Source of the DNA: GCA-2731375 sp964462145
Lineage (GTDB): Bacteria; Pseudomonadota; Alphaproteobacteria; GCA-2731375
NCBI GenBank assembly: GCA_964462145.1
Contig: CAYWYB010000017.1
Coordinates: 1-29,602 of the forward strand
DNA length: 29,602 bases
Direction: 5' to 3'
The notes under the pieces are model-generated. The model searched no databases. It was given only the letters and a program-made list of their open reading frames with translations, and was not told where the DNA came from. The translations under genes and the position numbers were made by a program. Positions 1 through 7,627 of this stretch are shown piece after piece (position 1 is the first letter of the stretch; each line of letters starts with the position of its first letter).

Positions 1-438
1 GTGCGCGCCAGCCACATTCTGCTGGAAACTCAGGAAGAAGCTGACGCCGTTGTCGCCGCGTTGAACAAGGGCGGTGATTTCGCCGCCCTGGCCAAGGAAA
101 AATCAAAGGGTCCCAGCGGCGCCAAGGGCGGCGACCTGGGCTATTTCACCAAGGACAAAATGGTGCCGGAATTCGCCAACGCCGCCTTTGCCCTGAAAGT
201 GGGCGAAATCTCGGCCCCGGTGAAAACCGGCTTTGGCTGGCATGTCATCAAGCTGGTGGACCGGCGGCAGGGCCAGGGGCCGTCTTTCGCCAAACGCGCC
301 CCGGAACTGCGCCAGGCCATCGCGCAGGAAGTCGCCGAGGAACTGCTGGGTGCCTTGGCCAAGGATGCCGATATCAAGTACTTTGAATTGGACGGCAGCC
401 CAGGCAAGGTGCCCGCCATCGGTCCGCAGGATAAATAG
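1..438 (+). CDS. Parvulin-type peptidyl-prolyl cis-trans isomerase, 5' truncated
   Basis: This is the C-terminal part of a PpiC/SurA-type foldase, which isomerises Xaa-Pro bonds in proteins outside the cytoplasm. The visible 145 residues start exactly at the parvulin domain (RASHILLET, then GGDLGYF, then MVPEFANAAFAL and the GWHVIKL end of the fold at about residues 1-87), followed by a helical tail. Full-length relatives carry a signal peptide and an N-terminal chaperone domain before this point, so the frame almost certainly continues upstream of the window and the GTG at base 1 is not the true start. The gene lies 28 bp before argJ on the same strand. The parvulin-argJ-mutT order is one I recall from other alphaproteobacteria. 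Domain assignment is secure; which paralogue it is cannot be decided without the N-terminus. Confidence 0.9.
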   Translation: MRASHILLETQEEADAVVAALNKGGDFAALAKEKSKGPSGAKGGDLGYFTKDKMVPEFANAAFALKVGEISAPVKTGFGWHVIKLVDRRQGQGPSFAKRAPELRQAIAQEVAEELLGALAKDADIKYFELDGSPGKVPAIGPQDK

Positions 439-466
439 CCCGCAAGATAAACAGAGTGTAGCCGCC

Positions 467-1696
467 ATGGATGTATCGCCTTTTGCACCGGCCCGGTTTC
501 CGAAATTGCCCTCCATTGCCGGCCTGCGGCTTGGGGCCTTGGCTGCCGGCGAACGCTATCGCCGCCGTGCCGACCTGACTTTGATGGAGCTGGCCCCGGG
601 CAGCACCGTTGCCGGTGTCTTCACCCGCTCCACCATGCCTGGCGCACCTGTGCTGTGGTGCCGCAAGCACATCAGCAAGGGCAGGGCGCGGGCGGTGGTG
701 ATCAACGCCGGCAATGCCAACGTCTTCACCGGCCGTCAGGGTCTGGATGATGTGGCCGCCACAGCCCTGGCGGTGGCCAAGGCGGTGGGCTGCAAACCGG
801 CGGAGGTCATGGTCGCCTCCACAGGCGTAATCGGCGAGACTTTGTCTGTGGACCGTCTGCTCAAGGCGGTGCCGCGTCTGCATGGCAAAATTCAGGCCAA
901 CGGCTGGCGCGCCGCCGCCTCTGCCATCTGTACCACCGATACCTATCCCAAGGGCGCCTCGGCAACGGCGGAGATCGATGGCCAGGTGGTGCAAATCGCT
1001 GGCATCGCCAAGGGCAGTGGCATGATCGCGCCGGATATGGCGACCATGCTGGGCTTTGTCTTCACCGACGCCAAGCTGCCCGCCAAGGTGCTGGACAGCT
1101 TGTTGCGCTGGGCCAACAGCCGCTCGTTCAATTGCATTACCGTGGATGGTGATACCTCGACCTCGGATTCCGTCTTGCTGGCGGCGACGGGGCAGGGGCC
1201 GAAACACGCCAGGATAACGGAAGCCGGCGACAAGCGTCTGGCATCGTTCAAGGCGGCGTTGTTGTCGGTCATGCAGGATCTGGCGAAACAGATCGTCGGT
1301 GACGGCGAGGGTGCTTCGAAATTCATTACCATTTCGGTCTCCGGCGCGGCCTCGGCCAAGGCGGCGCGGGGCATCGCCATGACCATCGCCAATTCGCCCC
1401 TGGTCAAGACGGCTATCGCCGGCGAGGATGCCAATTGGGGCCGTATCATTATGGCCGTGGGCCGGGCCGGGGAAAAGGCCGACCGCGACCGCCTTTCAAT
1501 CACCATCGGCGGCGTGGTCATTGCCGAGGCCGGCCATCCGCATCCCGATTACCGCGAGGAACAGGTGGTCCCCCACATGAAGGGGCGGATGATCGATATT
1601 GCCGTCGACGTAGGTGTGGGCCGGGGCAAGGCCACGGTCTGGACCTGCGATCTGACGCATGGCTATATCGCGATCAACGCCGACTATCGTTCCTGA
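467..1696 (+). CDS. argJ: Bifunctional glutamate N-acetyltransferase / N-acetylglutamate synthase ArgJ
   Basis: ArgJ transfers the acetyl group from N-acetylornithine to glutamate in the cyclic arginine pathway and, in bifunctional members, also uses acetyl-CoA. The frame gives 409 residues, the usual family length, from the ATG at 467; open frame upstream of this overlaps the parvulin gene and has no ArgJ similarity. The autocleavage signature KGSGMIAPDMATML lies at residues 182-195, so Thr193 should become the N-terminal nucleophile of the beta chain after self-cleavage at Ala192-Thr193. The GEDANWGRI motif near residue 320 and the final HGYIAINADYRS are also typical. Its TGA stop overlaps the ATG of mutT by one base (TGATG), indicating translational coupling. 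Function in the cytoplasm; identification is firm, while mono- versus bifunctionality is not decidable here. Confidence 0.97.
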   Translation: MDVSPFAPARFPKLPSIAGLRLGALAAGERYRRRADLTLMELAPGSTVAGVFTRSTMPGAPVLWCRKHISKGRARAVVINAGNANVFTGRQGLDDVAATALAVAKAVGCKPAEVMVASTGVIGETLSVDRLLKAVPRLHGKIQANGWRAAASAICTTDTYPKGASATAEIDGQVVQIAGIAKGSGMIAPDMATMLGFVFTDAKLPAKVLDSLLRWANSRSFNCITVDGDTSTSDSVLLAATGQGPKHARITEAGDKRLASFKAALLSVMQDLAKQIVGDGEGASKFITISVSGAASAKAARGIAMTIANSPLVKTAIAGEDANWGRIIMAVGRAGEKADRDRLSITIGGVVIAEAGHPHPDYREEQVVPHMKGRMIDIAVDVGVGRGKATVWTCDLTHGYIAINADYRS

Positions 1697-2088
1697 TGCT
1701 GCTGGTCGCCGCAGCGGCGTTGGTGGATATTGATGGCCGGGTGCTGGTCCAGCAACGGCCCGAGGGCAAAGCCATGGCCGGGCTATGGGAATTTCCCGGC
1801 GGCAAGGTGGAGGGCGATGAAACCCTGGAGCAATGCCTGATCCGCGAGTTGAAGGAAGAGCTGGATATCGATGTCGCCCAGTCCTGTCTGGCGCCGTTTA
1901 CCTTTGCCTCCCACGCCTACGAGGATTTTCATCTGCTGATGCCGCTTTTTGTCTGCCGGGTCTGGCAGGGCAGCGTGCGCCCGACGGAAGGCCAGGCGCT
2001 GAAATGGCTGCATCCTATGCGCATGGGGGATCTGCCCATGCCCCCCGCCGACCGGCCCCTGGTCGCCATGTTGCGCGATCTGTTGTAA
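1696..2088 (+). CDS. mutT: Nudix hydrolase, MutT-type (8-oxo-dGTP diphosphatase)
   Basis: MutT removes oxidised guanine nucleotides from the pool by hydrolysing 8-oxo-dGTP to the monophosphate. The 130-residue protein contains a complete Nudix box at residues 36-58 (G-x5-E-x7-REL-x-EEL-x-I), with the RELKEEL metal-binding core, and WEFPGGK just before it, as in E. coli MutT. The start is the ATG at 1696, which shares its A with the TGA stop of argJ; the open frame upstream is antisense-like sequence inside argJ. The length and the WEFPGGK signature match genuine MutT rather than the broader Nudix family, so the 8-oxo-dGTP substrate is likely but not proven. Confidence 0.93.
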   Translation: MLLVAAAALVDIDGRVLVQQRPEGKAMAGLWEFPGGKVEGDETLEQCLIRELKEELDIDVAQSCLAPFTFASHAYEDFHLLMPLFVCRVWQGSVRPTEGQALKWLHPMRMGDLPMPPADRPLVAMLRDLL

Positions 2089-2097
2089 GGATAGGCG

Positions 2098-2658
2098 ATG
2101 TCGTTGCTTCGCCACCATCGCCTGCCCTTCCGCCCGCCCTTGCGCAGCGAAAACCTGGTTTTGCGCCCGCTTGAGCTGACCGATGCGCCAAAAGTCTCGG
2201 AACTAGCCGGTGATTGGGAAGTAGCCCGCTGGACCCTGGATATTCCACACCCCTATGATCGCACCATGGCCCGCGATTTCGTCGCCTGGGCCCAGGGCGA
2301 AATGTCATCGCAGCGGCGCTTTTTCTTTGCCCTGGTGGCGCGGACCAGCGGCGATCTGGTCGGCATCATCTCGCTGACCCGCAACGGCACGGACGAGGGC
2401 GAGATCGGCTATTGGGTGGGGCGGCCCTATCAGGGCCGCGGCTATGCCCGGGAAGCCGCCGCCGTGATGATCGCAGTTGCTTTCGATGCCTTGGAGATGC
2501 GACGGGTGGTCGCGGCCTGCCGGCCTGATAACGAACCATCCTGGCGGGTCATGGAATGCTGCGGCATGAGTTACACGGAGACAATTCAGCGCTGGTCGAT
2601 AGCCCGGCGCGAGACTTTTGAATTGTCGCTTTATGCCATCGAGCGGCCCAATGAGTGA
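2098..2658 (+). CDS. GNAT-family N-acetyltransferase (RimJ/RimL-like)
   Basis: This 186-residue protein has the layout of the RimJ/RimL branch of GNAT acetyltransferases: LRPLELTDAPKV near the N-terminus, GIISLT and GEIGYWVG in the central sheet, then the acetyl-CoA pyrophosphate loop YQGRGYA and the terminal ERPNE. Such enzymes acetylate ribosomal protein N-termini or small amines; the acceptor cannot be inferred. The ATG at 2098 follows AAGGAT nine bases after the mutT stop. Its last eight bases overlap the start of the aminotransferase-like gene, so the two are probably co-translated. Family call is firm, substrate unknown. Confidence 0.9.
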   Translation: MSLLRHHRLPFRPPLRSENLVLRPLELTDAPKVSELAGDWEVARWTLDIPHPYDRTMARDFVAWAQGEMSSQRRFFFALVARTSGDLVGIISLTRNGTDEGEIGYWVGRPYQGRGYAREAAAVMIAVAFDALEMRRVVAACRPDNEPSWRVMECCGMSYTETIQRWSIARRETFELSLYAIERPNE

Positions 2659-3931
2659 GTCTCCCGCAGGCAAGGTTTTCCGCTATGGCGGGGATTTCGC
2701 CGAACCGCGCATCAGCCGGGCCAAGGGTTCCTATATTTATGACGGCGATGGCCGCGCCATCCTTGATTTCACCTCTGGTCAGATGAGTGCGGTTCTGGGC
2801 CATGGCCATGTGGAAATTGTCGATGTCATTCAGGACATGGCCGCCAATCTGGATCACCTGCATGGTGGCTTTCTCTCGGACCCGGTGATCGCCTTCGCCG
2901 ATGCCTTGAGCGATATGCTGCCCGCTGGTCTGGACCGGGTCTTGCCGCTGTCGACGGGGGGCGAATCCAATGAAGCCGCGCTGCGTATCGCCAAGACCTA
3001 CACGGGCGGTTTCGAAGTGGTTGCCTTTGACCGCTCGTGGCACGGCATGACAAGCGGCGCGGCGGCGGCGACCTATTCCGGCGGCCGCCGTGGCCACGGA
3101 CCGACCTTGCCGGGGGTTTTGACCCTGCCGACGCCGCATGCCTATCGCTCGCCCTTCAACCGGGATGGCGGCTATGACTGGCGCGCTGAGTTCGAATTCG
3201 GCTGGGAGATGATCGACAGGCAAAGTACGGGCCAGCTGGCAGCTGTGATTGTCGAGCCGATTTTGAGTTCCGGCGGTATTATCGAACTGCCCGAGGGCTA
3301 TTTGGCCGCCCTGCGCGACAAGGCCCATGAACGAGGCATGTTGCTGATCCTGGACGAGGCGCAGACCGGCATGGGCCGGACCGGCGATAATTTTGCCTTT
3401 CAGCGTGAAGGCGTGACGCCGGATATTCTTACATTATCAAAAACCCTTGGTGCCGGCCTGCCGCTTTCGGCAACGATAACTTCCGCCGCGATAGAGCAGG
3501 ACTGCCATGCCAAGGGTTTTCTTTTTTACACTACCCATGCCGCTGATCCGCTGCCGGCGGCGGTGGGGGCCAAGGTGGTGGAAATCGTTCGGCGCGACAA
3601 TCTGGCCGAACGTGCTGGTGAGCTGGGCGGCTATCTGAGAGAGCAGCTTACTGCCCTGCAACAGCGCCATCCGGTGATTGGTGATGTGCGCGGGCGGGGT
3701 CTGTTACAGGGCGTTGAAATGGTCGGCGACCGGCAGAGCAAGATACCGGCGCCGGAAATCGGCATGGCAATCAGCCGCCGCTGCCTGGAACTGGGCGCCT
3801 GCCTGAATATCAGCCGGCCTTCATCCGCCGGCATCTTTCGCATTGCGCCGCCCCTGACCGTCAGCCGGGACGAAATCGATGCCGCCATGGCGATCTTCGA
3901 TACAGCTCTCATCGAATGCGGCAAGGTTTGA
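2651..3931 (+). CDS. dgdA: 2,2-dialkylglycine decarboxylase (class III PLP aminotransferase fold)
   Basis: The 426-residue protein resembles Burkholderia cepacia dialkylglycine decarboxylase along its whole length. That enzyme decarboxylates 2,2-dialkylglycines such as 2-aminoisobutyrate and then transaminates pyruvate. Residues known to define the DGD active site are kept with a constant offset of eight: Gln44 (SGQMSA, Gln52 in DGD), Trp130 and Met133 (SWHGM), Ser207 (EPILSSGG) and the PLP lysine Lys264 (TLSKTLGAG); Arg397 (FRIAPPLTV) corresponds to Arg406. Gln52 and its neighbours separate DGD from ordinary omega-aminotransferases. I chose the ATG at 2651, eight bases inside the GNAT gene. 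No DgdR-type LysR regulator is adjacent, unlike in B. cepacia. A related transaminase of altered specificity remains possible. Confidence 0.85.
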   Translation: MSESPAGKVFRYGGDFAEPRISRAKGSYIYDGDGRAILDFTSGQMSAVLGHGHVEIVDVIQDMAANLDHLHGGFLSDPVIAFADALSDMLPAGLDRVLPLSTGGESNEAALRIAKTYTGGFEVVAFDRSWHGMTSGAAAATYSGGRRGHGPTLPGVLTLPTPHAYRSPFNRDGGYDWRAEFEFGWEMIDRQSTGQLAAVIVEPILSSGGIIELPEGYLAALRDKAHERGMLLILDEAQTGMGRTGDNFAFQREGVTPDILTLSKTLGAGLPLSATITSAAIEQDCHAKGFLFYTTHAADPLPAAVGAKVVEIVRRDNLAERAGELGGYLREQLTALQQRHPVIGDVRGRGLLQGVEMVGDRQSKIPAPEIGMAISRRCLELGACLNISRPSSAGIFRIAPPLTVSRDEIDAAMAIFDTALIECGKV

Positions 3932-3951
3932 ACCAGCGCCTAGGACCGCGG

Positions 3952-3978
3952 TAAATCAGAAAGCTCCGTTCATTATAA
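3952..3978 (+). promoter_or_regulatory. Candidate sigma-28-like (or sigma-70 -10) promoter of the chemoreceptor gene
   Basis: TAAA at 3952-3955, exactly 15 bases, then CATTATAA at 3971-3978. The flagellar sigma-28 consensus is TAAA-N15-GCCGATAA; here the -35 is perfect and four of eight -10 bases match. The same bases contain a perfect TATAAT (3974-3979), but no good TTGACA lies 16-18 bases before it, so the sigma-28 reading is preferred weakly. It would give a leader of about 87 nt before the ATG at 4072. Confidence 0.3.
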
Positions 3979-4071
3979 TCAATCTAAAATATTAGGTTAA
4001 CGGAATATAAGGCATTGTTATGTCAAAATTGTTTCAAATCACCTTCAATTTCGGGAAATTGGAACAAAAAA

Positions 4072-5799
4072 ATGACAATAAAATCCAAATTGATCGCCGC
4101 GCTCGGTTTGTTGGTTCTTATTCTCTGGGGCATAACCGGGTTGACCTACGTCCAGCTCAGTTCTCAATCACCGCAGCTAAGGCAATTGAAAGCCGAGGCG
4201 AACAATGTCTCCCAATCCTGGTTGCCGCTGATGTTGAGCGTCGGGGCTGTAAAGAGCGATGTTTTTCAAGTTTGGCAATGGTTGACGGATATATCAGCCA
4301 CTCGTGGACTCGACGGGCTCAATGATGGTTTTGACGAGGCCAAAGCGAATGCTAAGAAATTCTCCGCTGATCTGGCCGAGGCAAAACTATTGGCCAGCAG
4401 TCTCGGACTGCACGAAGTTGTTGCGTCGCTAGATAAAGTGGAGGCCGCATTTCCGCCGTTTTATGAAACCGGCCAGCGCATGGCGCAAGCCTATATCGAG
4501 GAAGGTCCGGCGGGCGGCAACAAGATGATGGCTGACTTCGATGCGGTTGCCGCAACAATAGCCGATTCCCTCGACGAACTGGTGATTTCCGTTCAAGCCC
4601 TTACCGGCGAAGCCTTAACCGGTCTTAATCACCGCGCGACCTGGGTTGAAAGCGCCAATGGCGAACTTATCCGGTTTGTCGTTATTCTCACCATAATTGC
4701 CGTGACCATCGCCCTGGGCGCCGCCATTTATTTGTTCCGCCTGATCAGTTCAAGCCTTGATGGCCTTCTCCATGATATCGAGATCGTTGCAAAAAAGGAC
4801 GAAACGACCGCCATGCGACTGGATGTTGCCCGTTCAGATGAGTTCGGTGTTGTCGCCGTGGCTCTATCCGATTTCCGCCTCAGTTTGGTGGAAGAAGTGA
4901 AGCAGGCGCTTGCCGAGCACGAGCAAACCAATGCGCGGGCCGAAGAAAAGACGAGCCGGGCCCGGCTGAAATTGGCGGATGAACTGGAGAGCAGCGTAAA
5001 GACCGTCGTGGAAGCCATTGCTGGCGCTTCGGTTCAGATGCAGGCCACCGCCGGCGGCATGTCCAAGACCGCCGCATCGGCCGGTGTGCACTCTGATGCC
5101 GCGACCAACGCCACTGATGCGGCGTCGAATAATGTCGAGACCGTGGCCGCCTCGGCCGAGGAATTATCCAGCTCGATTGTTGAAATCAGCCGTCAGGTGC
5201 AAGATGCCAGCGAGGGAACCTCGAATGCCGAAGTCACCGCCGACCGGGCCGCAATGACGATTGGTAATTTGGCCGAGACCAGCAAGAGCATCGGCGAAGT
5301 GGTCAGTTGGATCAATGAGATAGCCGAGCAGACCAACCTGCTGGCGCTTAACGCCACTATCGAGGCGGCCCGCGCCGGCGATGCCGGCAAGGGCTTCGCC
5401 GTGGTCGCCAGCGAAGTGAAATCCTTGGCCACGCAAACCGCTAAGGCCACGGAGGAAATCGATGCTCAGATTTCGTCCATGCAATTGGCGACGCAAGACT
5501 CCGTCATGGCGATCACGGATATCCGCGAGGCATTGGAGGTGCTGGGACAGACCGCCACATCAATTGCCGCGGCGGTGGAACAGCAATCCGCCGCCACCGT
5601 CGAGATTTCCCGCAACATCCAGCAGGTCGCGGAGGGCACCCGGGACGTATCGAGCAGCATCAACAGCGTTCACGCTGCCGTCGATGAAACCGGTGTTTCG
5701 GCCAAGGAAGTCCTCTCCGCGACATCCGAACTGTCGGAGCAATCGGTAACCTTGCAACAATCGATGGACAATTTCCTCGCCCAGATCCGTACCGCCTGA
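4072..5799 (+). CDS. Methyl-accepting chemotaxis protein
   Basis: This 575-residue inner-membrane receptor has the standard layout: a short cytoplasmic N-terminus, TM1 at about residues 7-28, a helical periplasmic sensor at about 30-200, TM2 at about 202-222, a HAMP linker, and a long cytoplasmic coiled-coil. The hairpin tip that binds CheA/CheW is present as EIAEQTNLLALNATIEAARAG, followed by GKGFAVVASEVKSLA. The sensor, with the conserved-looking QWLTDISATRG stretch near residue 70, is not one whose ligand I can name. The ATG at 4072 follows GGAA at a suitable distance; an in-frame TTG at 4015 would add 19 residues without a hydrophobic or signal function, so I reject it. No CheB/CheR-tethering pentapeptide is visible at the C-terminus (ending in QIRTA). 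Confidence 0.93.
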   Translation: MTIKSKLIAALGLLVLILWGITGLTYVQLSSQSPQLRQLKAEANNVSQSWLPLMLSVGAVKSDVFQVWQWLTDISATRGLDGLNDGFDEAKANAKKFSADLAEAKLLASSLGLHEVVASLDKVEAAFPPFYETGQRMAQAYIEEGPAGGNKMMADFDAVAATIADSLDELVISVQALTGEALTGLNHRATWVESANGELIRFVVILTIIAVTIALGAAIYLFRLISSSLDGLLHDIEIVAKKDETTAMRLDVARSDEFGVVAVALSDFRLSLVEEVKQALAEHEQTNARAEEKTSRARLKLADELESSVKTVVEAIAGASVQMQATAGGMSKTAASAGVHSDAATNATDAASNNVETVAASAEELSSSIVEISRQVQDASEGTSNAEVTADRAAMTIGNLAETSKSIGEVVSWINEIAEQTNLLALNATIEAARAGDAGKGFAVVASEVKSLATQTAKATEEIDAQISSMQLATQDSVMAITDIREALEVLGQTATSIAAAVEQQSAATVEISRNIQQVAEGTRDVSSSINSVHAAVDETGVSAKEVLSATSELSEQSVTLQQSMDNFLAQIRTA

Positions 5800-5854
5800 A
5801 GCGGCGCAGTTATAAGGGCGGGGAAATTCTTCCGCATCCGAGTCTTGTTCTGTC

Positions 5855-6314
5855 CTAGCGCTTGTACAATCCCATCAGGGCGGCTTTTTCGATGGTGTTG
5901 AAGTGCAGCATAAAGCCGACCACGGCGGCGGAGGTGTCCGCTTCCACGGGCAAAGCGTCCAGGCCGACAGCATGCAGGGTGAAAAGATAACGGTGCGGAT
6001 GATCGCCTTCGGGCGGGCAGGGGCCGCCATAGCCGGGGGCGCCAAAATCGGTGCGGGTCTGCAAGGTGCCGTCGGGCATGCCGCCGCCGCTACCGGCGCC
6101 AAGTGCCAGCTCGGTCACATTGGCGGGAATATTAACCGCCACCCAATNNNNNNNNNNGGGCGAAACTTTTCGTGCCCTCGGGCACGCCGGACCAGGAAAA
6201 TTGTGGCGATTGGTTGCCGCCGGCGCAACCGAAGCCGAAGGCCTCGGACAGAATATGGTCGTTGCCAAGATAATCGCCGTCGTTGAAGCTTTGGCTGCTC
6301 AGGACCAAGGTCAT
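5855..6314 (-). CDS. YbhB/YbcL-family Raf kinase inhibitor-like protein (PEBP fold), split by an assembly gap
   Basis: The N-terminal part (MTLVLSSQSFNDGDYL to GVPEGTKSFA) and C-terminal part (WVAVNIPANVTEL to the terminal LMGLYKR) both match the phosphatidylethanolamine-binding-protein fold of E. coli YbhB, including PDGTLQTRTDFGAPGYGGPCPPEGDHPHRY. They sit in different frames on either side of ten Ns. YbhB relatives have about 14 residues here (the DPDAP...GSGWWHW segment), so the missing stretch is expected to be about 45 bp; a placeholder of ten creates a false frameshift. The start ATG at 6314 has a strong GGGAGGAG ribosome site. I treat the gene as intact in the organism. Bacterial PEBP proteins have no settled biochemical role. 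Confidence 0.85.
6148..6157. other. Assembly gap (10 N)
   Basis: Ten undetermined bases lie inside the YbhB gene. Protein alignment by eye suggests that about 45 bases are missing and that ten is a fixed placeholder. The lost segment would encode the GSGWWHW-type region, which is G-rich and may have been hard to assemble. Confidence 0.97.
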
Positions 6315-6411
6315 TATTTTCTCCTCCCAAAAATTTGATCTGACACAGATTTCACCCATCCGCCCTGGAATGCAAGTATACTCTGGCAAACATCGTCAAA
6401 TTGGAACGCAG

Positions 6412-7539
6412 ATGACTGAAATCAGCTATCAAGATTTACCCTGGCCGGTGCGCGACGATATTACCGCCGCCCAGACGCGGACCTGGGAAAAGTTGGCCCA
6501 GCCGAGCACCTGGCTGAGCGGGGCGGAGCGTATCGCCATCGCGGCGGAGGCGCGCCATGCCCAGGATTGCCGGCTATGCAGGGAGCGCAAGGATGCCCTG
6601 TCGCCGGAAATGGTGCAGGGCCAGCACGATCATCTGGGGCAGCTATCTGACCTGGAGGTCGAGCAAATCCATCGCATCCGCACCGATCCGGGCCGCCTTA
6701 GCCGCGCCTGGTTTCAAGGTCTGGCAGAAAAAGGCATGGTCGAGGGGCGTTATGTGGATACCGTTGGCGTGATCGCCAATGTGGTCGCCGTCGACACCTT
6801 CACCAAGGGCCTTGGCTTGGATCCCTGGCCGCTGCCCGTGGCGCAACCGGGAGAGCCAAGCCGGCACCGACCCGTGGCCGCCAGCCGAAAACTGGCCTGG
6901 GTGCATACCCTTGCGCCACAGGACGCCGTCGGCACCGAGGACGAGGATTTATATGCCGGGCGGATGCAGGCGGCGCATATTTTTCAGGCCATGAGCCTGG
7001 TGCCCTCGGCGGTCAAAGGCTTTTTCGATCTGGTCGCCAATCAATATATCCCGCCCCAGGCGATGATGGATTTTGACAACGAATACCGGGCCATTAATCA
7101 TGCCCAGATCGAGCTGGTGGCGGGAAGGGTGTCCGCCCTGAACCAGTGCCTTTACTGAACCACCTGGCATACAGAGCTGCTCCGTGCGAGCGGCCAAAAC
7201 GAAGGTAATGAGTGGGATCTCTCGATCGTCACGGGCGATGGCGCGGATGATGACGGCGGCGTCGACAATGGCGCCATGCTGGTCCGTTTCGCAACGGCGG
7301 TACTGGGCGAAGATGCGGCGGAACTGGCGGCGGCACGGATGGCCATAGCAGAGGCCATGGGAGGGGCGGCGCTGACCGATGCGGCGGCGGTGGCGGCGCT
7401 ATTCAACGCCATCGACCGAGTGGCCGATTCGACCGGTATCCCCCTGGAAGAGAAAAAAGCGGCGGACACCGCTGACTTCCGCGCGGCCATCGGCATCGAT
7501 GCTTTTACCGCCGCTGCTGAAAAGGGCAGCGGCACCTGA
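6412..7539 (+). CDS. AhpD-like alkylhydroperoxidase-related selenoprotein (UGA = Sec249)
   Basis: Reading the in-frame TGA at 7156-7158 as selenocysteine joins two open frames into a 375-residue protein; all codons from 7159 to the TGA at 7537-7539 are sense. Across the junction the sequence reads IELVAGRVSALNQCLY-U-TTWHTELLR. This is the AhpD/carboxymuconolactone-decarboxylase active site E-x11-CxxC-x3-H with Sec for the second Cys: Glu234, Cys246, Sec249 and His253 have the same spacing as Glu118, Cys130, Cys133 and His137 of M. tuberculosis AhpD. A second, all-Cys motif (CRLC, residues 53-56) follows a similar SGAERIAIAAEARHA helix, suggesting two AhpD-like halves. The likely role is cytoplasmic peroxide or thiol redox chemistry. 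The ATG at 6412 follows GGAA; a start at 6283 would run back across the YbhB promoter region. I recall that selenoprotein members of this family are known, but the function is not. It requires SelA, SelB, SelC and SelD encoded elsewhere. Confidence 0.9.
7156..7158 (+). other. Recoded UGA, selenocysteine codon (residue 249)
   Basis: The TGA stands exactly where AhpD-family proteins have the resolving/peroxidatic cysteine of CxxC, three residues after Cys246 and four before His253. The frame stays open for a further 126 codons, with codon use like that of the neighbours (28 of the first 40 codons after it end in G or C). Confidence 0.9.
7176..7194 (+). promoter_or_regulatory. Candidate bacterial SECIS hairpin
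   Basis: GCTGCTC (7176-7182) pairs over seven bases, one of them G-U, with GAGCGGC (7188-7194), leaving the five-base loop CGTGC. The stem begins 17 nt after the UGA and the apical loop 24 nt after it. Bacterial SECIS elements lie in the coding region just downstream of UGA, with a small apical loop carrying an exposed G for SelB; G7184 is the second loop base. This fits the known geometry, though SelB binding is inferred. Confidence 0.7.
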
Positions 7540-7627
7540 TTTGGCGTGAGGTGGCGGCTTGCCGTGGCCGCGCCGTCATGGCACAAGCGGGCCAGAGAAT
7601 TTGTTGGCGAATTTGCATAATGAAGGG

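Noticed and set aside
374..1207. A 277-codon open frame on the minus strand
   Set aside because: It overlaps argJ in antisense and is rich in His, Gly and Arg, typical of shadow frames in G+C-rich DNA.
5855..6314. YbhB gene as a true pseudogene with a frameshift
   Set aside because: The change of frame falls exactly on the N run, and the expected missing length is a multiple of three.
7276..7539. A separate 87-residue gene starting at ATG 7276
   Set aside because: No ribosome site precedes this ATG, and the frame is continuous in phase with the upstream gene through TGA 7156-7158. The intervening codons complete the AhpD motif, so it is the C-terminal part of the selenoprotein.
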